A stretch of 48,490 nucleotides of DNA from Bacteroidales bacterium (GCA_024636955.1 JAGXGB010000064.1:1-48490), one strand, 5' to 3'; counted from the stretch's first letter, positions 27,653 to 37,449 are shown. The notes: a model not told the origin generated them from the sequence alone. Made by a program: numbers and translations.

Positions 27653-29587
27653 TTACCTTACGCTCATTTTACGTGATACACGTTCACCATTAGCTATAAC
27701 AGTGTATATGTATGTTCCTGCATTTAAACCATTCGCATTAATGGAAACTGAATGAGTTCCTGCCTCCATTGAGCGTGGAGAAATTGACATAACTTTTTGC
27801 CCAACTAAATTGAAAACTTCAATACTTACATTAGCTTTCTTGTTTAAAGTAAGGCTAATTTGAGTGTTAGCATTGAATGGATTAGGATAGTTTTGTGAAA
27901 CTGAAGTAGCTGAAATAGCATTGATAGTTTCAACTTCCTGAATTATAAATTCGTTTTCATCAAAACCAATACCACTAACATAATAATGGCTCATAGGGTC
28001 ACCCTGAGTACCACCGGTTTCAGTTGATGCAGAAGTGGTTAAAGGAATAAAGAACTCAGTACCTGATTGCAGAACTTTATCAGCTGCATGTAACCAAAGG
28101 TTATCACCCCAGTAATCACCAAGTGCTGTTTTATTAACTGCTGCAGTGTACATGTGGTTTTCAATGTTATAACTCCACACATAAATATCAGGTTGCATGT
28201 TAGTTGTCATACCACCACCCCAAAGAAGTGGATCAGTATCAGCCCAACTAACAAATACTTTTGAACCATCATCAGTACGGCTCATTTGTATACGCTGATC
28301 CCAGCCCATACCAAACGGGTTGGTATCGTCAACAACTTCACTTCTTACTGTATCAATAAACTGAGCATTCCAGGTACCATCACCATTCATGAATACATCA
28401 AACATAAGTACAGGCTCAGCTGTATAAAAATAATTTAATGAGTCAGGATGAACAGAATTTGTACTACGGATAATTCCGGCGATATGGAGGTTACCGTTCA
28501 TATCAACAGTTGCACCATTGTTACGGTTTCCACCAACCCATTTGTTGTACCATCTTGGAACTACCACGTCAAAATTAGCTATAGTAGGATAAAGCATTTC
28601 ATTGAAAATGCCAATTTGTGAGAAGTCAAAAGGTTCAGTTTTTACCCATGTTTCGCCATTATCAGTTGTTTTATAAACAACAGGCCATTCAACACCGTAA
28701 GGGTTGTATGTTTCATCAAGGTCAACACCGGTGCATACCAGGTAACCTATAGATCCATCAGGTGAGAATACAAGACTGTTAGCATCAAGGCGGTTATCAT
28801 CACCTAACATAGGGTTAACTTTTACCCTTGGCAATTCCCAATCAACTTTGTTGGTTGAAGCGTTGAAAGTACCATTCAGTATTTCCCAACCATCACTGGT
28901 ATATGCAGCTGCAGTTCCATTTAAACGTTGTGATGCAACGTGAACTTTACCTTCAGTAGTTACATTTAGTCCAATATTGATGTGGTTAATGTATACATTA
29001 GGTTCGTTTACTTCAAAGGTGATGTCTTTATCAGTAGTTCCATCAAACTTTACACTTCCAAAAAATTGTCCTTCCCAACCTGCTGCATTGGTATATGGAC
29101 CGCTAAATATAGCATACATATTTGCAGGGGTAGTGTTACCTGTGGGGTTGTAAGTTGCAACACTTGGGTAACGAAAGTTCTTGTTGGCAACACCCGGGGT
29201 GATTACAAAATTAGTCCAGTTTGCACCAAGGTCATTTGACCATGATACGCGAAGATCATTTCCTGTAGCTCCCATTGCACCACCTGCGCGGTTCCCAAAA
29301 GTTACCATGTTAAGGTCAGGTTGTGTAGTAAGAACAGTTTGTTCCATTGAAAAGATACCATAAACATTAGCAGAAGTAGAAATCTGAGTTTTCAGAATAT
29401 CCCTGCTGTTATTTGATAATCCGCCAAATTCATCTCCCTGGGTACTATTGGAGATCATTTCAGGGTTGTTGCGTCCATTGTCAAGTGGTCGCACTTCCGC
29501 CTTGTAAGTAGACGAAAGATTACGTTGCTGAGCACCGGCCACAAGACAAAGGCTTAAGGCGGCACCTAAGAGTAATGATTTTTTCAT
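27653..29587 (-). CDS. T9SS-exported Asp-box protein, copy B2
   Basis: This 644-residue protein starts with a signal peptide (MKKSLLLGAALSLCLVAGAQ). It contains Asp-box-like SNDLGANW and TTDNGETW, the subgroup block SANVYGIF, and repeated beta-strand-rich segments consistent with a propeller. The end is a type A T9SS domain (SQNYPNPFNANTQ, VFNLVGQKVMS, RKMSVR). It has a full Bacteroidota promoter at 29637-29667. The protein should reach the cell surface or medium through T9SS. Function unknown; glycan or matrix binding is only an inference from the fold. Confidence 0.88.
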   Translation of the reverse strand: MKKSLLLGAALSLCLVAGAQQRNLSSTYKAEVRPLDNGRNNPEMISNSTQGDEFGGLSNNSRDILKTQISTSANVYGIFSMEQTVLTTQPDLNMVTFGNRAGGAMGATGNDLRVSWSNDLGANWTNFVITPGVANKNFRYPSVATYNPTGNTTPANMYAIFSGPYTNAAGWEGQFFGSVKFDGTTDKDITFEVNEPNVYINHINIGLNVTTEGKVHVASQRLNGTAAAYTSDGWEILNGTFNASTNKVDWELPRVKVNPMLGDDNRLDANSLVFSPDGSIGYLVCTGVDLDETYNPYGVEWPVVYKTTDNGETWVKTEPFDFSQIGIFNEMLYPTIANFDVVVPRWYNKWVGGNRNNGATVDMNGNLHIAGIIRSTNSVHPDSLNYFYTAEPVLMFDVFMNGDGTWNAQFIDTVRSEVVDDTNPFGMGWDQRIQMSRTDDGSKVFVSWADTDPLLWGGGMTTNMQPDIYVWSYNIENHMYTAAVNKTALGDYWGDNLWLHAADKVLQSGTEFFIPLTTSASTETGGTQGDPMSHYYVSGIGFDENEFIIQEVETINAISATSVSQNYPNPFNANTQISLTLNKKANVSIEVFNLVGQKVMSISPRSMEAGTHSVSINANGLNAGTYIYTVIANGERVSRKMSVR

Positions 29588-29636
29588 TTTTAATATATTG
29601 GATTTAGTTAGAAATAGTAAGATCGAGTTTAGGGAG

Positions 29637-29667
29637 CAAATGTAGGCAGAACTTTCAATATTCCAAA
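29637..29667 (-). promoter_or_regulatory. Canonical Bacteroidota promoter for copy B2
   Basis: On the minus strand TTTG, exactly 19 bases, then TACATTTG. The -33 box abuts the stop codon of the upstream GNAT-like gene, so the array is transcribed independently of that gene. Confidence 0.8.
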
Positions 29668-29670
29668 AAT

Positions 29671-30855
29671 CTACACCACTGCTTTTGATTTGGTATCACG
29701 GGGAATTTCAGTTGCCCTTTGATCTAAGCCGGGTGAATTAAACAAATATCGATAAGTATAATGCCTCTTAGCAAATTTACCTCCCACTGCTTCATGTAGT
29801 TGCATCATTTTTGGGTTGAAATCGCCAACCCACGATAATTCAACTTCGGTATATTGAGGCCGGGCTTTCATCACCTTATCCAAATGCCAGAATATAGCAG
29901 ATTCAATACCTGACTTCTGGAATTTTGGTCTTATACCCATAACAGTGATGCGACTACGGGTAAATATATTCTTTTTCACCAGGTATAGGAACTTAAGTTT
30001 CCCTAATATACCCATCTTTCCTTTAAAATGCTTTAGTATTTGATTGGCATCAGGTATCATAACTATAAATGCAATAGGCTCATTTTCATGATAGGCAAAC
30101 CAAATAAACTCAACATCAGCAATTGGTTTTATTTCATTAAGCTGCTCTAGCAGCATTCCTTTATCAATAGGTGTAAAGTTTTCATGAAACTGCCAGCTAT
30201 CATCATATATTACCTTAAAATCATTGATGAACTTATCAGCATCCTTATATGTGAAGTGCTTAAAAGTGTATCCGGGGCGTTGTCTTACCCAGTCGGCTAT
30301 CTTCCAGAATCGCTCAGGGAAAGGTTCAAGCATGTTAAGATGATTTGTTACTTGCTCAAAATACATTCTGAAACCATATTCTTCGAAGAAAGTCTGGTAA
30401 TAGGGGAAATTATAATTCATACCGAAGCTTGGAGGAGTATACCCTTCAACCAGTAAACCCCAGAAATTATCGTTCTCACCAAAATTAACAGGCCCATCCA
30501 TAGCTTCCATACCACGTTCCTTCAGCCAATCCTTGCAAGTATCAAAAATATAGAATGCGGCATTCTTATCTTCCACACATTCAAAAAAACCCATTCCACC
30601 TGTAGGTTGCTGAAAATTGAATGCCTTATTTGTGTTGATGAATGCTGCTGCCCTACCAACTATTTTACCTTCGTCTTTGAAAATCCATCTAATAGCCTGC
30701 CCATGTGTAAAAAAAACATTCTGCTTAGGATTGAAAACAGCTTCAATAGAATTGTCAAGTGGGCATACCCAATTGGGGTCATCCTTGTAGAGATTTTTCG
30801 GAAAGTTTAAAAATTCACGGATTGTCTGCTTGTCTTTAACCTCAATATGTTGCAT
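29671..30855 (-). CDS. GNAT-like conserved protein of unknown substrate
   Basis: The 394-residue protein has the N-terminal block FLNFPKNLYKDDPNWVCPLD and the motif DGPVNFGENDNFWGLL, both conserved in a widespread, uncharacterised family in Bacteroidota. The C-terminal half resembles an N-acetyltransferase fold (AFIVMIPDANQ, TVMGIRPKFQKSGIESAIFWHL). No substrate is known. I set the start at the ATG at 30853-30855. A longer frame opens with TTG at 30888, but that TTG is itself part of the TAAATTTG promoter box at 30886-30893, so it cannot be the start. It is divergent from the LptF-type permease gene. Confidence 0.8.
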   Translation of the reverse strand: MQHIEVKDKQTIREFLNFPKNLYKDDPNWVCPLDNSIEAVFNPKQNVFFTHGQAIRWIFKDEGKIVGRAAAFINTNKAFNFQQPTGGMGFFECVEDKNAAFYIFDTCKDWLKERGMEAMDGPVNFGENDNFWGLLVEGYTPPSFGMNYNFPYYQTFFEEYGFRMYFEQVTNHLNMLEPFPERFWKIADWVRQRPGYTFKHFTYKDADKFINDFKVIYDDSWQFHENFTPIDKGMLLEQLNEIKPIADVEFIWFAYHENEPIAFIVMIPDANQILKHFKGKMGILGKLKFLYLVKKNIFTRSRITVMGIRPKFQKSGIESAIFWHLDKVMKARPQYTEVELSWVGDFNPKMMQLHEAVGGKFAKRHYTYRYLFNSPGLDQRATEIPRDTKSKAVV

Positions 30856-30885
30856 GAGCCAAGGGCTAAGTTTTAGTTCTACCTG

Positions 30886-30893
30886 CAAATTTA
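30886..30893 (-). promoter_or_regulatory. Promoter -7 box for the GNAT-like gene
   Basis: The minus strand reads TAAATTTG, a perfect TAnnTTTG, about 30 bases upstream of the ATG at 30855. The -33 element is not clear. Confidence 0.55.
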
Positions 30894-31009
30894 AGGAAGT
30901 ATTTGAAACATCTGCATAAGAAACATTGTAAATTTTCGTTCTACAGGCATATGCTATTCTATCTAAAAGTATATGCAGTTCTAATTAAACAAGCACACCC
31001 TAATAATTG

Positions 31010-31017
31010 TATTTTTG
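31010..31017 (+). promoter_or_regulatory. Promoter -7 box very close to the LptF-type start
   Basis: TATTTTTG is a perfect TAnnTTTG ending only nine bases before the ATG at 31027. With a start point about 5-7 bases downstream, the mRNA would be almost leaderless. Confidence 0.55.
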
Positions 31018-31026
31018 CAAAAATAA

Positions 31027-32457
31027 ATGACTGTGAAAAAAATATACCTGTTGGTGCTTCGCTCTTACCTTGGACCACTGGTGCTTACTTTCTTTATTGC
31101 ACTCTTCATTCTGGTGATGCAGTTTTTATGGAAGTACATTGATGACTTGGTTGGTAAAGGACTTGAGTGGCATGTGGTTGCACACTTGCTATTTTATGCG
31201 TCAACCACATTTGTTCCTCTTGCTTTGCCCCTGGCTATATTATTGTCATCACTAATGACTTTTGGAAATTTGGGTGAAAGGTATGAACTGGTTGCTATGA
31301 AATCAGCGGGAATATCATTGGCCACTCTTATGCGTCCGCTTATTGTCTTATCAATTCTTATAAGCATTGGTGCTTTTTTCTTTTCCAATAATGTACTTCC
31401 AATTTCCAATCTTAAATTCAGGTCAATACTCCATGATGTTAGGCAGCAGAAGCTTGCTCTGAATATCAGGGAAGGCATTTTTTATGATGACATAGATGGT
31501 TTTGTCATGAGAGTGGGGAAAAAGGAAAGTGACGGTGTGACTATAAGGGATGTAATTATTTATGACCATACCAGCAGATCAGGTAATACTAACGTTACAA
31601 AGGCCGAATGGGGAAAGATGGTACAAAGTGACGACAGGAATTTTTTGGAGCTTACCTTATATAATGGTTACAATTACGATGAAAAGATTGATCGCAAAAA
31701 TGATTCAAAGCGCCCATTTCAGCGTACTTTCTTTTCTGAGCAATTCAGGAGGTTTGATCTTTCAACTTTCAGAATGATGCGCACTGATGAAAGCTTGTTC
31801 AGGAATCACTATGCGATGCTTAATCTTGATCAGCTTGAATTCTCAACCGACTCACTGAAGGAAGAGATGAAAACCAAGATTGACCATATCACAAGAACCT
31901 CTCTGCTGGCTTATACTTTTCTTGAACAAGCTGATTCTTTAATGCCTATTGATTCAGGCATTCTGGTTAACGATCGTTTGTATGCATTGAAGGATATGAC
32001 TAAGGAAGAAAAACTTCAAATAATAGAAAAGGCACTTACCAATTCAAGATATGGCAGAAGCAATGTTGAATATGATAAGAATGACCTGAATGAACGGGGA
32101 GAATTGATACGTAAACACCAGGTTGAATGGCATCTTAAGTTTACCCTATCGTTTGCATGCCTGGTTCTTTTCTTTGTAGGTGCTCCTTTTGGCGCTATTA
32201 TTAGAAAAGGAGGTTTAGGTTTGCCCCTTGTAATTGCAGTGGTTTTCTTTGTAATATATCACGTAATTTCAATGACCGGTAAAAAGTCGGTCATTGCCGG
32301 ATCAATGGATCCTGTTCTTGGTATGTGGCTTTCATCAATAATACTCCTGCCACTTGGCATTCTATTCACCTATAAGGCAACAAATGATTCACCTTTATTT
32401 GACGTAGATGCCTGGGTTGGAAGATTTACCAAACTTTTTCAAAGACTAAAAAAGTGA
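31027..32457 (+). CDS. LptF/LptG family permease (LPS export)
   Basis: The 476-residue protein has the family layout. Three N-terminal membrane segments (about 12-35, 50-75, 100-120) include ALPLAILLSSLMTFG and GERYELVAMKSAGIS, a motif in the cytoplasmic loop that contacts the ATPase LptB. A long periplasmic region (about 125-365) follows, then three C-terminal segments (about 370-455, with VGAPFGAIIRKGGLG). LptF and LptG form the inner-membrane part of the LPS transporter; I cannot tell which subunit this is. A glycosyltransferase gene starts 10 bp downstream, which fits a role in envelope assembly. Confidence 0.88.
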   Translation: MTVKKIYLLVLRSYLGPLVLTFFIALFILVMQFLWKYIDDLVGKGLEWHVVAHLLFYASTTFVPLALPLAILLSSLMTFGNLGERYELVAMKSAGISLATLMRPLIVLSILISIGAFFFSNNVLPISNLKFRSILHDVRQQKLALNIREGIFYDDIDGFVMRVGKKESDGVTIRDVIIYDHTSRSGNTNVTKAEWGKMVQSDDRNFLELTLYNGYNYDEKIDRKNDSKRPFQRTFFSEQFRRFDLSTFRMMRTDESLFRNHYAMLNLDQLEFSTDSLKEEMKTKIDHITRTSLLAYTFLEQADSLMPIDSGILVNDRLYALKDMTKEEKLQIIEKALTNSRYGRSNVEYDKNDLNERGELIRKHQVEWHLKFTLSFACLVLFFVGAPFGAIIRKGGLGLPLVIAVVFFVIYHVISMTGKKSVIAGSMDPVLGMWLSSIILLPLGILFTYKATNDSPLFDVDAWVGRFTKLFQRLKK

Positions 32458-32467
32458 ATTTGCGGGC

Positions 32468-33709
32468 ATGAATATCCTCCTGATCTGTAATAAGTCGCCC
32501 TGGCCTCCACGTGAAGGAGGACCCATTGCAATGAATGCTATTATTGAGGGACTGATTGATGCGGGGCATAAAGTTAAGGTACTTGCAATAAACAGCTACA
32601 AATACAACATTGATAAAGCTTCAATACCTGAAACTTACAAAAACAGCACAAATATTGAATTGGTTTATATAGATTTGAAGATACGGGCATTGCCTGCGCT
32701 GGCAAATCTCTTCTCGAAAAGCTCATACCATGTCAATAGATTTATTTCAAAATCATTTGCTGATGTCCTCGAGAATATCTTGAAAACAGAGAGTTTTGAT
32801 GTTATACAACTTGAATCACTCTTCATAACACCATATTTACCTCTGATAAGGAAGTATACAAAAGCACTTGTTGTTTTGCGGGCACATAATATTGAGCACC
32901 TGATATGGCAGAGGCTGCACAATGGAGAAATGAACCTTTTAAAGAAATGGTATCTAAAACATCTGGCAAAAACACTGAAAAATTACGAGCTTAAGGCTAT
33001 CAATGAAGTTGACGGGATAGTTGCAATAACAGATAAAGATGCTGAATTCTTTAAAAATTATCTTTCTCCTGATCACGTTATTTCCATTCCTTTTGGCTTA
33101 CAACCTGAATTGTTAGCCCGTTACGTAAACGCCAATACAGATAACATAACGAACGATGTTATTGCTGAAACCACCAACAAGACATTATTTCACTTGGGTT
33201 CAATGAACTGGCTACCTAATCAGGAAGGCATCAGGTGGTTTATTGAACAGGTGTGGCCACAGGTGCACAGTCAACATAATGAACTTACGTTTCATATTGC
33301 AGGTCGTGAAATGCCCGGGTGGATAAGAGAAACGAGAACTGAAGGCGTTGTTGTAGATGGAGAAGTGCCTGATGCCCTTAATTATATGAGGAGATACCAA
33401 ATAATGGTTGTTCCGCTATTTTCAGGAAGTGGAATACGCATCAAGATCATTGAGGGAATGCTGGCAGGTTGCGCAATAATAACAACGAAGATAGGCGCTG
33501 AAGGCATTAATTGTGAAAACGGAAAGCACTTGTTACTTGCCGAATCAAAGCAAGAATTTATTAGTGCAATCAATAAGCTTATCACTGATTCTGATTATGC
33601 TGATCAAATGGGCAATGAAGCTGCACAGTTTGTAATGACACATCACAACAATGAAAAACTTATTAAGCAACTTGAAACTTTTTACATTCAACACATTAAT
33701 AAGAAATAA
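32468..33709 (+). CDS. Glycosyltransferase, GT4-type
   Basis: The 413-residue GT-B-fold protein starts MNILLICNKSPWPPREGGPIA. The C-terminal domain has HLGSMNWLPNQEGI, FHIAGREMPGW and PLFSGSGIRIKIIEGMLAGCAI, where GSGxRxKxxE is the sugar-nucleotide binding signature. It probably transfers a sugar from an NDP-sugar to a surface glycan or LPS precursor at the cytoplasmic face. It follows the LptF-type gene by 10 bp, so the two are likely co-transcribed. Donor and acceptor cannot be read. Confidence 0.88.
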   Translation: MNILLICNKSPWPPREGGPIAMNAIIEGLIDAGHKVKVLAINSYKYNIDKASIPETYKNSTNIELVYIDLKIRALPALANLFSKSSYHVNRFISKSFADVLENILKTESFDVIQLESLFITPYLPLIRKYTKALVVLRAHNIEHLIWQRLHNGEMNLLKKWYLKHLAKTLKNYELKAINEVDGIVAITDKDAEFFKNYLSPDHVISIPFGLQPELLARYVNANTDNITNDVIAETTNKTLFHLGSMNWLPNQEGIRWFIEQVWPQVHSQHNELTFHIAGREMPGWIRETRTEGVVVDGEVPDALNYMRRYQIMVVPLFSGSGIRIKIIEGMLAGCAIITTKIGAEGINCENGKHLLLAESKQEFISAINKLITDSDYADQMGNEAAQFVMTHHNNEKLIKQLETFYIQHINKK

Positions 33710-33712
33710 CAA

Positions 33713-33720
33713 TATCTTTG
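33713..33720 (+). promoter_or_regulatory. Promoter -7 box before the second glycosyltransferase
   Basis: TATCTTTG is a perfect TAnnTTTG, 45 bases upstream of the start at 33766. The -33 element is weak, so it may only boost expression within the cluster. Confidence 0.45.
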
Positions 33721-33765
33721 CAATGTCAGGGTGCCTTAATAATTAAAATATCCTGACTGTTTTGA

Positions 33766-34953
33766 ATGAAGCTTTTAGTAATTCTGCCACGCTTTCCATT
33801 TCCTACCGAAAAAGGTGATAAGCTGAGGGCTTTCAATCAATTAAAAGTTCTTTCAGCCCACTTTGATATAACCCTCATTGCTTTAAGCCATGAAAAGGTT
33901 AAAAGTGCTGATTTAGAGAAGGTAAAGCCATATTGCAGTTCAATGCATGTTTATCGCCTGAAAATTCTCCCTGTTATTTGGAACTTGGTTATATCAGTAT
34001 TTAATGGTTGGCCATTACAAGCAGGCTATTATTATAATAAAGGAGCTCAAAAACTGGTTGACAAAGTTATTAATGACATTAAACCCGACCATATATACTG
34101 TCAACTGCTGCGCACGGCAGCCTATGCGTTCAATACCCATATACCAAAAACATTAGACTACCAGGATGTATTTTCTAAAGGAGTTGAGCGGAGAATTCCT
34201 TCTGCTAATTTGCTAATGAAAGTACTTTTCAGTTTTGAATTAAGGAGATTAAAGAAGTATGAGCATTTAGTTTTTGAGAAGTTTGATAATAAGACCATAA
34301 TTTCAGCCCCTGACAGGGACTTCATTCCTCATAAAAATAAAGATCAGATTGCAATAATTCCAAATGGAGTTGATCAGGATTATTTTAAAGAATTTAGCAT
34401 TGCAAAGTATACTGACCTGGTTTTTACAGGCAACATGGGATACCCGCCGAATATAGATTGCGCCGAATATCTGGTAAAAAAAGTGTTACCGTTAATACAT
34501 AAGAAATACCCAGAAATTAAATTGACACTTGCCGGTGCATCTCCACATGCCCGGGTTAAAGCTCTTGCATCAAATAAAGTAACCGTTACCGGATGGGTTG
34601 ATGACATTAGGAAATACTATGCAGGTGCACGCATATTCCTGGCACCAATGCAATTAGGTACTGGTTTGCAAAATAAGCTACTTGAGGCAATGGCGATGAA
34701 ATTGCCTTGTATCACCTCAACGCTCTGTAATTCAGCACTTAAGGCTAAAGAAGGCACTGAGGTACTTATTGGTAATACCCCTGTAGAAGTAGCAGAACAT
34801 GCAATTAAATTAATTGAAAATCAGAGTTTTGCTGATACAATAGCGCAAAATGGTTATATATTTGTACAGTCAAATTTCAGTTGGCAGGGTGCAACTATGA
34901 AATTGGTATCTATTATAGAAGAAACTTCTGTAAAAAAATCTACAAGTTTATAG
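33766..34953 (+). CDS. Glycosyltransferase, GT4-type (second)
   Basis: The 395-residue protein begins MKLLVILPRFPFPTEKGDKLRAF, the start typical of a GT4 subgroup that also appears with exosortase gene sets. In its C-terminal domain are VFTGNMGYPPNIDCAEYL, LTLAGASP and APMQLGTGLQNKLLEAMAM, the donor-binding signature. It is a distinct subfamily from the preceding glycosyltransferase, not a recent copy. Together with the LptF-type permease it suggests a small envelope-glycan cluster. No exosortase is present in the window. Confidence 0.88.
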   Translation: MKLLVILPRFPFPTEKGDKLRAFNQLKVLSAHFDITLIALSHEKVKSADLEKVKPYCSSMHVYRLKILPVIWNLVISVFNGWPLQAGYYYNKGAQKLVDKVINDIKPDHIYCQLLRTAAYAFNTHIPKTLDYQDVFSKGVERRIPSANLLMKVLFSFELRRLKKYEHLVFEKFDNKTIISAPDRDFIPHKNKDQIAIIPNGVDQDYFKEFSIAKYTDLVFTGNMGYPPNIDCAEYLVKKVLPLIHKKYPEIKLTLAGASPHARVKALASNKVTVTGWVDDIRKYYAGARIFLAPMQLGTGLQNKLLEAMAMKLPCITSTLCNSALKAKEGTEVLIGNTPVEVAEHAIKLIENQSFADTIAQNGYIFVQSNFSWQGATMKLVSIIEETSVKKSTSL

Positions 34954-35002
34954 TTACATTTACCGTCAAATTAACATCAATAAAGTAAAGATTAATAGAC
35001 TA

Positions 35003-37177
35003 ATGCCTTATTACGCACTATTTTTTAGATTATTAATGATTCTCATACTGCAGCTAAGCTTTGTAGTGTGTACAGGTGCTGTTTTAGATAAAAAGAAAAT
35101 CCAGGAATTAACTACAAAAGCAGAAGAAGTAATGGATTCCTCACCTGAGGAAGCTATTATGCTTTTAAAAAATGTGCTTGAAAATACTCACGGTCAGGAA
35201 TATAAAGCCCAACGAGCTATTGCGCTTAAACACATGGGCACAGTTCAGTATTATGAGCAGAATTACAGGCAGTCACTTGAATACTATGAACAAGCGCTAA
35301 AACTCTTCAGGGAGTTAGAAGATAAAGTAGGAATTGCTTCCATATTGAACAATACAGGTCTATTATTTGAGCATCAAGGAGACTTCGCCAAGGCCTTAAA
35401 GAGGTACAATGAAGCCACGGTTCTTTTTAGCCAGGTTGAGAGTGCCAAACCAAAACTCACTTTAGCACTTCTAAATATTGGCAATGTTTATTATACATTA
35501 GGTCGATTTGACAAAGCACTTGAGTATTTGAGCCAGGCACTTAAGAACTCTGAAAGCATGTCAGATAGTCTTGGTATGGCACCATGTTACAATAACATTG
35601 GAAATGTGTATTTAAGTCTTCGCGAATACAACTTTGCTATTCAGTTCTACTCAAAAGCTGAAGAGATTCATAAGAGCTTTAATCAAAAGAAGAAACTCTC
35701 AACAGTTTATAATAATATAGGTGAGGCATACTTAGGTTTAGGTAATATAGATGAAGCTTTAAAGTATAATCAACTATCCCTCGAAATAGCAAATAAGAAT
35801 GCTGATAATGAGAGTGTGATTGCCAGCCTTATAAACATTAGCGACATCTACATTCACAAAAATGAATATGGTCAGGCACTGGTAAATCTTAAGGAAGCGC
35901 GTAGGCTCTCAAATATGCGATTTGATAAATTCATGCATGCATCTATACTTAGTGAATTTGGGAATTTAAAAAATCTTCTGGGCGAGCATGATGAAGCTAT
36001 AACTTCTTACAAAGAAGCCCTATCATTGGTTGAAAAAACAGGATCAAATCCTCTTATTCTGGGAATCTATTCAGGTTTATCAGATGCATGGGCTGAAAAA
36101 GGCAATTATCAGCGTGCGTATGAATTTTCAAATAAATACCAGAATCTGATTGACAGTATTTATAATAGAGAAAACCTTAATAAGTTAAACATGATACGCG
36201 TAAGTTTTGAACTCGAACAAACTGAGCGCGATAACCAACTTCTAAGGCAACAAAACATCTTTAGCCAACTAGCTCTGAACAGGCAGCAAACTATTCGTAA
36301 TCTCTTTATTGTGATTACTGCAATTGTTCTTGTATCTCTGGCTTTTCTTTTCCTCCTGTATCATGCAAAGAAGAAAAAGAATGAACTTCTTGCACTGAGC
36401 AACCAACAAATTTCCAGTCAAAAAGAAGAGCTTGACAAATTATATCTGGAGCAATATAAACTTAATGAAACCAAAACGAAGTTCTTCAGTATAGTAGCTC
36501 ATGACCTTAAATCACCATTTCAGTCATTGCTTGGGTTTTCTGAACTACTGAGTTTAGAGTATGACCAGTTTAGCGATGAGCAACGAATAGATGCTCTAAA
36601 CAATATGTATAAGGTTACTTCAGATACATACAAATTGATAGAAAATTTGCTGGAATGGGGAAGAATACAAACCGGTAATGCCAACGTAGTATTAAAATAT
36701 ATTAATGTTAAAGATCTTGTAGAATCAATAATTCCAATATTTGACCACCCATTAAAGAATAAAGAACTTGAGTTATCAGTTGAAGTGCCTCCTCTATTGA
36801 TGGCACATGCTGATCCTAATATGATGAGTGCAATTTTCAGGAATCTGCTTTCAAACGCCATCAAATTCTCCAATCCGAAGGGAACAATTTATATTAGAGG
36901 CATGGCTAGAGTTGATTCTACTAAACTATCGGTTACTGATAATGGTGTTGGAATTTCGCCTGATATTATTGACAAACTCTTTTCCTTTGACCCTAAGATC
37001 CGAAGAAATGGTACCAAGGGTGAAACAGGTACCGGCATGGGACTTGGACTTTGCATGGAGTTTATGCAACTGAACCATGGCATGATTAAAGTTACTAGTA
37101 AGCCACGAGATGGGAGTACCTTCACCATGATCATGCAGCCAGGTTCTAAAGTACTATCCCCTGAGTTAGTTTCCTGA
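35003..37177 (+). CDS. TPR-sensor histidine kinase
   Basis: This 724-residue kinase has an N-terminal membrane or signal segment (about 5-27), about seven to eight tetratricopeptide repeats (about 30-400; for example NNIGNVYLSLREYNFAIQFY), and one membrane segment at 433-454. A short coiled coil then leads to the catalytic core. The phosphoacceptor is His500 in VAHDLKSPFQS; the N box is NLLSNAIKFS, G1 is DNGVGI and G2 is GTGMGLGL. The external TPR region probably senses a protein or peptide partner. No response regulator gene is adjacent, so its output is unknown. It follows the glycosyltransferase by 49 bp. Confidence 0.9.
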   Translation: MPYYALFFRLLMILILQLSFVVCTGAVLDKKKIQELTTKAEEVMDSSPEEAIMLLKNVLENTHGQEYKAQRAIALKHMGTVQYYEQNYRQSLEYYEQALKLFRELEDKVGIASILNNTGLLFEHQGDFAKALKRYNEATVLFSQVESAKPKLTLALLNIGNVYYTLGRFDKALEYLSQALKNSESMSDSLGMAPCYNNIGNVYLSLREYNFAIQFYSKAEEIHKSFNQKKKLSTVYNNIGEAYLGLGNIDEALKYNQLSLEIANKNADNESVIASLINISDIYIHKNEYGQALVNLKEARRLSNMRFDKFMHASILSEFGNLKNLLGEHDEAITSYKEALSLVEKTGSNPLILGIYSGLSDAWAEKGNYQRAYEFSNKYQNLIDSIYNRENLNKLNMIRVSFELEQTERDNQLLRQQNIFSQLALNRQQTIRNLFIVITAIVLVSLAFLFLLYHAKKKKNELLALSNQQISSQKEELDKLYLEQYKLNETKTKFFSIVAHDLKSPFQSLLGFSELLSLEYDQFSDEQRIDALNNMYKVTSDTYKLIENLLEWGRIQTGNANVVLKYINVKDLVESIIPIFDHPLKNKELELSVEVPPLLMAHADPNMMSAIFRNLLSNAIKFSNPKGTIYIRGMARVDSTKLSVTDNGVGISPDIIDKLFSFDPKIRRNGTKGETGTGMGLGLCMEFMQLNHGMIKVTSKPRDGSTFTMIMQPGSKVLSPELVS

Positions 37178-37449
37178 CATTATACTTTTCCTTTAGGTTT
37201 CCATTAGTTTTCAGTGCCAAACTGTGTTTAATCCAATACTGGTTGTATTACAGAATTAGGCTGCAACTATGATTTCATTACTCTAATTATAAGCTTTAGC
37301 AATACATGCTCTTATGCATTCATCAGCTGCAAATAAAACGGCTTTACATTAAACATTTGATGTAAATGCAATTCTTACATTTTTGATGATGTTCAATGTA
37401 ATTCTATGTGGCTTCAAATTTGAGAAGATCTATTTACGATTCATTAAGT

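Noticed and set aside
19413..29587. Naming the five T9SS proteins as sialidases
   Set aside because: Only Asp boxes are present. No F/Y-RIP motif or arginine triad was found.
30856..30888. Upstream TTG start for the GNAT-like gene
   Set aside because: The TTG is part of a TAAATTTG promoter box, so translation should begin at the ATG at 30855.
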